Part shown: piece after piece, positions 56,686-64,000 of the stretch | Layout of the letters: each line of letters opens with the position of its first letter | Numbering within the stretch: the first letter of the stretch is position 1 | Origin: Hyaloperonospora brassicae | Taxonomy: Eukaryota > Oomycota > Peronosporomycetes > Peronosporales > Peronosporaceae | Reading direction: 5' to 3' | NCBI GenBank assembly: GCA_947650285.1 | Contig: CANTFL010000498.1 | Coordinates: forward strand, 160,119 to 224,118 | Length of the DNA stretch: 64,000 bases | Made by a program: the position numbers and the translations under genes | Notes under the pieces: generated by a model | The model's input: the letters and a program-made list of their open reading frames with translations, nothing else | Told to the model about the DNA's origin: nothing | Database searches by the model: none

Positions 56686-56751
56686 CCATCTGACTCCCCT
56701 TGGGGCTACGTCCGAGTCTGCACACTTTACGCGCGACTTAGAGACGACGGG

Positions 56752-57190
56752 TGTAACGGGGTAGCCCGTTTCATGATATTGACATTACGAAGAAAAATGA
56801 CAATAGAGAATATTACGTTGGATAATCTTTCAACAATATCACAGAGCATGATGATGTTGTTGAAGATGACCGAAGGGTCTACTCATTGGTTGATATCGTG
56901 ATGATATCAACCTACCAATCGCTGCTAGACGCGCGCAATGGGTGGTGAGTAGACGTTATCATACATTTAGTTACATTAGAATAATTAAGTCAAGACAAAC
57001 AGAGATACAAGAGGTTTAAAACTTAATTATATTAATAACAGTTTTATTTTCTACGACTAGTCTTTCACCTTAGTCGTTCTACCTTCCTCTGTGTAGTTCT
57101 ACACCTATCTGGGCACTGACTATCACTACAGTCAAGGATAGTAAACCCCGTACTGGTTGAACAGTACTTAGTTGTCGGTGCCCCGTTACA
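56752..57190 (+). repeat. Solo LTR, diverged relative of family B, with perfect TSD
   Basis: It starts TGTAACGGGG and ends CCCCGTTACA. The 5-base direct repeat ACGGG flanks it on both sides (56747-56751 and 57191-57195). The interior shares the B LTR plan (ATGATATCAACC, CGCGCGCAATG, TTAATTATATTAAT) but in plus orientation and with many changes. No internal region is present, so it is a recombined solo LTR. Confidence 0.85.
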
Positions 57191-57195
57191 ACGGG

Positions 57196-57738
57196 CGTTT
57201 ATTGCTTTTTTTCGAGTGAAAGGATTGGTGAGGACTTGGTCTTTGTGTGTGAGTCTGGTGAGAGAACTGTCAGCAGAACCGTAATATGGACTGAGGACGC
57301 TCCATGAGCCGACTGCTTGACGTGTTGCACATCGTCGCCGATCGACGCATGTTTGGAGTGGGTACAGGAGGAACTGACCGCATGAACGATCGTTGTGACG
57401 AAACGACACTGTGCTATCGATATTTGCGTGGCGAAGCGGTGAGCCCTGGAGCAAGACCCGGCAGCGGTTGATCGTCAAACGTGTCTGTTCGGATCGTCAT
57501 GCGATTGTCGAAAACGAACGGATTGCTTCTTGCGATCGATATTATTCTTCGATGGACGAAGACCTTTTCAAGGATAGTCGAATGAGGAGTGTCTTCAAAC
57601 GCACACGGCTGCAAGGATGTAATCATCGCGGTAATTTATTTCTCACAGCAAGACGGTGGCAGACCCGCCGGGAAATATAAAGTCAAACGAATATCGCAGC
57701 GACACAGATCAATTGAGAAAATGCGTTTACTCTATTTA
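57196..57738. other. No gene recognised; 3' flank of the glycine-rich gene
   Basis: Short frames only. It probably contains the 3' untranslated region of the gene that ends at 57739. Confidence 0.4.
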
Positions 57739-58995
57739 CTACAAGCGGAGACTGCGGTAGGCCCTCTGACGAGCGGCCCCGACGCCTGGGCGTACTGCAT
57801 ACACGTCAACTGGCGTGTCTCTCAGACCAGTTTTACCACCGCCGACAGGCGCCTTCGAAGCCTGCGTGTTTCCCTTCGACGCCGTGGGAGGTTTCGCTGC
57901 TCCACCGACACCTCCGCCGTACGCGTTGTTGTTCTTGTCGCCACCGGCACCACCTGCCGCATTACCGACCGCATCTCCAGCCGCTGGCTTGCCGGCCTCG
58001 GGAACGACAGCGCCACCACCGGCTCCACCAACAGCACCAGCGGGCTTGTCGCCGCCGGACGCGGTCTTGTCGCCACCGGCAGCGGTCTTGTCGCCACCGG
58101 CAGCGGTAGTTGTTCGGTCTTTGCCGTCACTCACAGGCTGTCCAGCACCTTTCGTGCTGTCTCCACCCGTCTCGGTAGCTCCACCGACACCTCCGCCGTA
58201 CGCGTTGTTGTTCTTGTCGCCACCGGCACCACCTGCCGCATTACCGACCGCATCTCCAGTCGATGGCTTGCCGGCCTCGGGAACGACAGCGCCACCACCG
58301 GCTCCACCAGCAGCACCAGCGGTCTTGTCGCCACCGGCAGCGGTCTTGTCGCCACCGGCAGCGGTCTTGTCCCCACCGGCAGCGGTAGTTGTTCGGTCTT
58401 TGCCGTCACTCACAGGCTGTCCAGCACCTTTCGTGCTGTCTCCACCCGTCTCGGTAGCTCCACCAACACCTCCGCCGTACGCGTTGTTGTTCTTGTCGCC
58501 ACCGGCACCACCTGCCGCATTACCGACCGCACCTCCAGTCGCTGGCTTGCCAGCCCCGGGAACGACAGCGTCGCCAACCTTGCCTGTTGCTCCATCCGCG
58601 CACGGTTTCACATTGCTACCAGTACCAGCGTTTCCGCCTGCACCGGCAGTCGCAGACTTTCCTGGTCCATTGGAGACATTTGAGACAGGTCCAGCAGCTC
58701 CATTAACTCCGCTGTTAACATTGCCATTTTTGCCGCCGCCATCAGCAGCGCCAGCGTATTGGTTGACCGCGTGTTGGTTGCCAGCGTATTGGTTGCCAGC
58801 GTATTGGTTGCCGACCCCCCGTCCGAACAGCCCTACGTTGATACCAACTACGCCGCGGACGCCGCCACGAGGAGCATCGTACGGTCGCGCGAAAAGCGGG
58901 CCAAACGTCTGTGCGGCTTCCGTCTCGGCGTGAACATCACCCGAAAGCGCTGACACGGCGAGGCACACTGCGGCAAACTTGCTGCTTGTGAACAT
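57739..58995 (-). CDS. Secreted glycine-rich tandem-repeat protein
   Basis: A 418-residue protein with a clear signal peptide (MFTSSKFAAVCLAVSALSGD, cleavage after VHA, residue 23). Mature part: a short N-region, then four NQYAG-type pentapeptides (63-82), a Gly/Asn/Ala linker, and a 93-residue repeat present twice in full (143-235, 236-328) and once in part (329-368). Each repeat contains GGDKNNNAYGGGVGG and two or three AAGGDKT heptads. The C-terminus (RPGVGAARQRAYRSLRL) is basic. It contains one Cys after cleavage. It is likely secreted or cell-wall associated. There is no RxLR-type motif, so an effector role is speculation. The start is set by the promoter at 59051-59066, which excludes the upstream codon at 59061. 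Confidence 0.85.
   Translation of the reverse strand: MFTSSKFAAVCLAVSALSGDVHAETEAAQTFGPLFARPYDAPRGGVRGVVGINVGLFGRGVGNQYAGNQYAGNQHAVNQYAGAADGGGKNGNVNSGVNGAAGPVSNVSNGPGKSATAGAGGNAGTGSNVKPCADGATGKVGDAVVPGAGKPATGGAVGNAAGGAGGDKNNNAYGGGVGGATETGGDSTKGAGQPVSDGKDRTTTAAGGDKTAAGGDKTAAGGDKTAGAAGGAGGGAVVPEAGKPSTGDAVGNAAGGAGGDKNNNAYGGGVGGATETGGDSTKGAGQPVSDGKDRTTTAAGGDKTAAGGDKTASGGDKPAGAVGGAGGGAVVPEAGKPAAGDAVGNAAGGAGGDKNNNAYGGGVGGAAKPPTASKGNTQASKAPVGGGKTGLRDTPVDVYAVRPGVGAARQRAYRSLRL
57986..58569. repeat. 279-bp tandem repeat inside the glycine-rich gene
   Basis: Unit length is 279 bp (93 codons), about 2.4 units with few differences. Inside each unit the 21-bp AAGGDKT-coding block repeats two to three times. 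Such arrays change copy number easily. Confidence 0.85.
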
Positions 58996-59050
58996 AGTTG
59001 CAGTTGGTTGTCCCGAAAACAAGGGCTGCTGGAATGTATCTCGACGGAGA

Positions 59051-59066
59051 AAAGTTGACAATGAGC
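59051..59066 (-). promoter_or_regulatory. Oomycete core promoter of the glycine-rich gene
   Basis: On the minus strand GCTCATTGTCAACTTT fits the composite GCTCATTYYNCAWTTT closely. Transcription would start near A59062, 67 bases before ATG 58995, the same spacing as for the OYE gene. Confidence 0.8.
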
Positions 59067-61081
59067 TCGAGACTGTGGGTCCCCCTTTTCCAGATCAGTG
59101 CATCATCGCCAAGACTGCAGTCGGGCACGCTCGGGATACCCGGCCAGACTCGACTGCAAAACACAGGTGGCTGGCCAGCGGACGTACACATGATGGCCGC
59201 CAGCTTTCTCTCAAGAGGATAGATGAGTTCATATTGCTTCGAACGGCCACGCGTCATATGTTTGAAACACCGTCAGCTGTAGGCGACCAGAAGCATTCGC
59301 ATTGTTTTGAACAGCACTAACCTTTTCTTCAAATAGCCACTCGTCATATGCGGGATAGATCCATCTGCAAAGGTCGCACCAAGAGCGCATCTCATGAGGA
59401 CGCTGCCGAGCTGCCGAGATCATGGCGGTCCTGTGTCGAAGCAAAGATGGTCGCTTCGGACGTGGTCCATGTGCCTTGAATGTGCTTCCCCGTGCGCGAT
59501 TGCACTGACGGATCTTGACAGAGCTTGATAGAGAGTCCATGGAAGCAATGCGGCCTTGTCGTATTCGTGATAGGAAGGACGTCTACGTCGTATCGAGTGA
59601 AACGTGTGACGATTCAACTTCGACTTTGTCGATCCAGACGTTTTAGTACGGCACATATGGACAAGACGACATATGGTGCGTGGTAAACATCGTCGACCGG
59701 GCCAGTAGAACGACCTTATTCGTCACATGCCACTTCTTATCCGACTTGTCTCGCGGACAGCGTCTCCAACAGATGGTCGTCGTGTCATCTCTCGGGTATT
59801 GTCAACCACCAGTGGATTGGGTGGCGAGACTTCGTGAGCCATCGACGCGTTGGTAGCTGTCTCGGTATGTGTATCGGATGCAAACTCGGCGCTGTCGCAA
59901 CGACGGTAGATATGCACGTAACCACTTCACCGCATGTCTCGGGCTTGTATCGTTTTCTAACCCGCGAAGATCTCTCGGCGGGGTACTGCAGTACGCCGTT
60001 TCAGCGGGTATCTAGACCTAAGCGATGGTCAACGATGTGATCATCGTTGCTACAACGAACGTGCAGACTCGCTTGTCAACATAGAGCGATGGGCGCCACA
60101 CGCAGCTCGCAGGTTCGCTACAATTGAGCGATTCATGCGGAAGACCGATGGAATAGTCACGGGCCTTTTGTGTAGTTATGTCAGCACTCGATAATGCTGT
60201 ATGACACCGCGCAAGACGTGCTCGTGCCAGTCTTGGGGGACCGCACAATACAAAGTCCTACGGCTTCGCTGTACAGTAATGCGCGCTAGGAACGATATCG
60301 GACGAGAGGCCGACGGTATAATGGACATACGTAAGCGCTAGGCATAGTGCTAAACGACATTGATGTACCTCACTGAGAAACGATGTGATCCTGTAATTTC
60401 TGATCACGCTATGTGGTTTCGGATAGATTGCCACTCAATAGGGCGTATGGGTGTGTCGGGGACGTTCTCATACGCATTTGTCTGGGTGGGACCGCTGCAC
60501 CCTCGACACCACACTTGATGCCGGCGTCTTTCGGTGTGCTGTCTCTTTGAATGCAGACCATACCACTGGATGGACAACGTGTACAATCATAGCAGGCGCT
60601 AGTGTGATCAATTTGTGAGGACCGGAAGGAAGCGTCTCTCCGGCACCGTCGGATCGAAGCGTGCTGGTGGCGTCCTCCTTGACGACTGACTTCTACTATC
60701 TGCTTCTCAACACGGAGTCAATGACTCCGCGTCAAACGTAGATGAGTGTCGATTTCCGATCGAGTGTTCGTGCTCGATTTTGTGCGGTAAGCCTGTAAGG
60801 GGATTCTTTTTTGTTCGTTTGGGGAAGTAGCATAAGCTACGTGTATAACTGCAGTTATTGGACATAGTGACACAGCATCGATGAACGCGACCATGTATGT
60901 GCTCGCGGGTTGTATTCGTTCAAGTCTCGTGTCGTCACTTGTTTCTAGTTATGCGTACATTCCCGCAAGCGTAACCATGTGTGCAAAATAATCCATGAAA
61001 ACATTTCTTCCTTACGGTTATATAGGGGCGTGCCCAATCCGTACTTCAAATTTTACTATTCCGTACTTCAAGCGCGCCAAA
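59067..61081. other. Intergenic region, no gene recognised
   Basis: Upstream of the glycine-rich gene. Only short frames without domains. Confidence 0.4.
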
Positions 61082-61305
61082 TGTTTGTCCGGACAAAAAT
61101 CAAATTACTCGTCGGACAATTAATTTGTTTTTAAAAGGAAAATTATATCTTGTCATGCTTTAGTGAAGGGGGTTAGAGTTACGGAGTTTATTGAGCGTTC
61201 TTGTTAAGTTCTGGTTCCTTATCCATTAACCTTTACACAAAGTTGTATCTGAGATATTATAAAGCTTCATACACCACATCCATTTCATTCATCCGCTACT
61301 CCAAA

Positions 61306-61506
61306 ATGTCGACAAACGTTACTGACCATGATTGCGCTGCCCTTGATCGTCCTCTTGAAAGAAGTACCCCCGTCACTATTAGTAAAATCTACCAAGAGAC
61401 TCATGTGTCCACTGTCGAGTCCAACCATTTAGGCTGCAACGACGATACAGAAACGCATGAAGACGGTCAAATTCATGGCGGTAACAAAAATTTTGTGGAG
61501 GAGTAA
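61306..61506 (+). CDS. Hypothetical small ORF (66 aa), perhaps a broken gene
   Basis: ATG 61306 in A-rich context. The protein is acidic and has no known domain (MSTNVTDHDCAALDRPLERS). After its stop a different frame stays open (CEFDHPEDNEVEYHFEFDVC) to 61633, so a frameshift or unrecognised intron may separate two halves. A solo LTR follows at 61630. Confidence 0.35.
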   Translation: MSTNVTDHDCAALDRPLERSTPVTISKIYQETHVSTVESNHLGCNDDTETHEDGQIHGGNKNFVEE

Positions 61507-61629
61507 AGCGTGTTTGTGAATTTGACCACCCTGAAGACAACGAAGTGGAATACCACTTTGAGTTTGATGTATGTCTAACCCATTTTGAAGGACAAGAGTT
61601 TGATACGTTCGAGAAACTCGGATGGCTTC

Positions 61630-62124
61630 TGTAACGGGGTTGCACCACATGTGTGACTTACACAACAAGTGTGAGTAACATAACATGTGTGAGTTACACA
61701 CGGGACGGAGTCCCATTAAAGATAATATTCGAACACCATATCGATTCTCGAAGGTTGGCGCGTGTCAGCCGACCGAATTGGTAAATCATTTTAGAGGTAA
61801 TGATTAGAACATTAGTGTTTAGATTAAGTACGTTTGTTAAGGTGTTCTTTTGGATAAAGATAAATAAAGTTCAGTTCACCTTTTGATCACTTAAGACACG
61901 TGTCCCACGAGGCGTCTTGAACGTTCAGGTCTTAGCAATGCATGTGAAGGTAGGTACTCTTGAGCACTATGTGCTGTGATTCTGTTGAATCGTTTTGTCC
62001 CCCAGGAACAGAGATCGTAAGCTCTTTGAGCTTGTTGACTATCTGAGGCTGGTTATCTGAACCAAAGTTGCTCGTAGAGCGTTAAGTCTTCCTCTGACCT
62101 CAGGAGCATTGTAGCTTTACTAGA
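61630..62124 (+). repeat. Diverged family A-like solo LTR
   Basis: It starts TGTAACGGGG. It shares the A LTR landmarks in order: GGGACGGAGTCCCATTAAAG (compare GGGATCCCTTTTAAAG), GACACGTGTCCCACGAGGCG, TTGAATCGTTTTGTCCCCC, GTTGCTCGTAGAGCGTTAAG and TCTTCCTCTGAC. The end near TAGA (62124) is decayed and the target duplication is unclear (GCTTC versus GCTGT). Only one LTR is present. Confidence 0.75.
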
Positions 62125-62139
62125 GCTGTAGCGATGTAG

Positions 62140-62355
62140 TCAGAATTTTATAAGTTTGCAGTCAAGGGCAAGTATGCCCTCAAGAAGACCGGTGGTTTCA
62201 TCCAGAACTTCCCGTTTGCACGCGGAATTAAGATTATAAAGAGCAGAAAGCTGATGAAGCCCCAGAGCGCGAGGATACCTTCCACCTTACCGGGCGTAGC
62301 TGGAAGGCCTAAATTAGGCGCGAGTCAGAATACTGTAAATACACCGCGAAGCTAG
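62140..62355 (+). other. Open frame without start after the solo LTR
   Basis: 71 codons with coding-like composition (KFAVKGKYALKKTGGFIQNF, KSRKLMKPQSARIPSTLPG) directly after the LTR, ending TAG. It may be the 3' end of a gene split by the LTR insertion. Not recognised. Confidence 0.3.
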
Positions 62356-63971
62356 TCAATGTTATCCACAACCACAAGCCGACATCTGATGTATGAGTAT
62401 TTTTTATGTGGTCCGCAAGTTGTTCGATGTTGATGTCTAAAGTTTTTGTTGCGGGCGCCTGGAATCGGAAACATAGGCAAACAACATTCTTGGCGTCCTA
62501 GAGTCTCCCCGAATGTAAGCTTGTCTAAAGGAGATCTACAATATGATCGTTCAGCACAAAAGGTACCAACTTCGAGGAGAGTGTACAATGACCGTCTTGA
62601 TGCGCAAGATTTCAACAGATGAAGCTATGCATTAGTCCAAGATAGACGACCAAATAATTAACGCATTTGTTGATTATTGAAAGCGCGATTACAAAGATAG
62701 TTTGACATGAGCGGACAACCCATGTTGTTCAGATGAACTGTACTAAATGGACGAACATATATGGCATAAAGATGCTCCGCATCGACGCCGGTATCAAATT
62801 GATTTAATACTACACCCTGACCTACTGTTTAATGCGTTCCACGCTGGAATCCGATGACAATTGGGTGCTACATGCATGCCTAAGATAATTGAGGAGCCCA
62901 GATCGATTCTTACGGACGCGGAGCGAGCATAATCTCACGCTATTGACGATACTGTCGGAAATACTCGAGCCATACACAGGCTTTGTGTATGGCACATAGT
63001 CATGAATATCACGGAACACCATAATTTTTGGTTCATGTCACAGATAATAATAATGAGGAGAGATTGACCTAAGACGGTTTTTGAATACGGATTTGCACCA
63101 TTTTGCTTGATTCGCGTTCTGAAGAAGTCTTCAAACACTAATTGGACGTAATAAAGTCAAAAATACCGGGTTGTGTGACCGATCACATTCAGCATCAATG
63201 GCTTGACATCTTCAACGAACGATTCTGTAACCCTTGACGTTTGAATGCCTTTGTCCGGGGAATTGGCACACATTATATGTTTAAATCAAACTTCGCAGTC
63301 TGAAAGAAACGCAAACCAAGGTCATTTTCGATTTACCTAAAAGTAAATCAGCGTGTCGAGGGGGGTTAGATGCAGTAAATAAGCGCATGAGCGAGAGAGA
63401 GATCTCGGGTCACGACAAACATCCTCTCAACCAAAACTAAGTAAAGTTGATCTTCTTTTGTCAAGCACTGAATCCACCGCATAAAGAGATCTGACTTATC
63501 AAGGTTAAAATTAAATAAAGAATTACAGTCTGAAGACGATCACACTCCGTCCGAAAGCTACAATATTTTTAGCAGAAAATATAATTATCTGCAAATTACT
63601 TTACCTCGCAGATCGTTTCTAAATGTGTATCAGCATGTACAGCAATATGATGAAAGCATACATCTAGTATGAAATTTCCCTCCTCGGTGCACCTTAATTG
63701 TTGCTACTTTATTTTGCAGAGGATATATTGATCTTGATTGTAATGTAATTACAACGCCTGGTCTCTAGCGGGAGGTAGAATAAGAGCGATCCTTAATTGT
63801 AGAGGCACGACGGAGGCGGTATCGTACTCACGTCCGATCCTCTGTCGTTGTGTGGTTGTCTCGTGATCGTTTTAAGACGATTTTGTAAGGTAGCGCAATG
63901 TGCTGATATTCGGAACTTTATCCATCGGGTGACTGGACAGAACATATACTTATGTATGGAATAATGTCCAA
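62356..63971. other. AT-rich interior, no gene recognised
   Basis: Only short frames on the minus strand. No motifs identified. Confidence 0.4.
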
Positions 63972-64000
63972 ATTTTTGTCCGGGCAAACACATGAAGCGT

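Larger units (their letters stand above)
61082..63990. mobile_element. Possible TIR DNA transposon or MITE-like element
   Basis: TGTTTGTCCGGACAAAAAT at 61082-61100 is matched in inverted orientation (18 of 19) by ATTTTTGTCCGGGCAAACA at 63972-63990. The interior is AT-rich. No transposase motif was found and no clear target duplication is visible, so the pair could also be two independent copies of one short repeat. Confidence 0.4.

Noticed and set aside
57815..58933. 372-codon plus-strand frame opposite the glycine-rich gene
   Set aside because: Pro/Ala/Ser mirror of a Gly-rich repeat; the minus strand has the signal peptide and promoter.
1..64000. CRISPR array, bacterial operon or rRNA
   Set aside because: No regularly spaced direct repeats of that kind and no rRNA segments recognised; all evidence is eukaryotic.

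Overview
The window looks like a repeat-rich stretch of an oomycete genome (Peronosporales-like). Two genes have the oomycete core promoter (an initiator fused to the flanking promoter region) 67-69 bp upstream of their ATG, the host genes have compact intron-poor coding regions, and the repeats are chromodomain Ty3/gypsy elements and APE-type LINEs. Species cannot be told from the sequence alone.

Layout. 1-5 kb: an Old Yellow Enzyme gene (+) converging on a bHLH-PAS-like transcription factor (-). 5-57 kb: almost entirely retroelements. Family A has two near full-length copies, A1 (6310-14088, +) and A2 (31428-39214, -), plus a 5' fragment, A3 (20036-20808, -). Family B has two full-length copies, B1 (21570-29535, -) and B2 (48721-56685, -). 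Two LINEs are cut into pieces. L1 lies at about 46.4-48.7 kb (+), 29.5-31.4 kb (+) and 6.3-5.0 kb (-). L2 lies at about 42.0-39.2 kb (-) and 14.1-20.0 kb (+). A family C gag relic is at 44.3-45.8 kb. 57-64 kb: a solo LTR, a secreted glycine-rich tandem-repeat protein gene (-), and a possible TIR DNA transposon (61082-63990) that holds another solo LTR.

Main results. (1) The 5-bp target duplications of A1/A2, and of B1/B2, are exchanged between copies. The LINE fragments resume in the same reading frame when joined across those flanks. Two successive inversions, first between B copies and then between A copies, explain the whole arrangement. A misassembly through the near-identical repeats is the alternative to exclude. 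(2) Both gypsy families carry an antisense reading frame between integrase and the 3' LTR. In family A it is 438 codons, gap-free between two diverged copies, and shows runs of synonymous change, so it looks like a protein under selection. (3) Family B, and the LTRs of family A, are built from closely packed perfect short hairpins. (4) B1 keeps a canonical -1 ribosomal frameshift signal between gag and protease.

Most retroelement genes carry stops and frameshifts, and many lesions are shared by both copies of a family. Only the B gags and the A2 antisense gene are full-length open frames.
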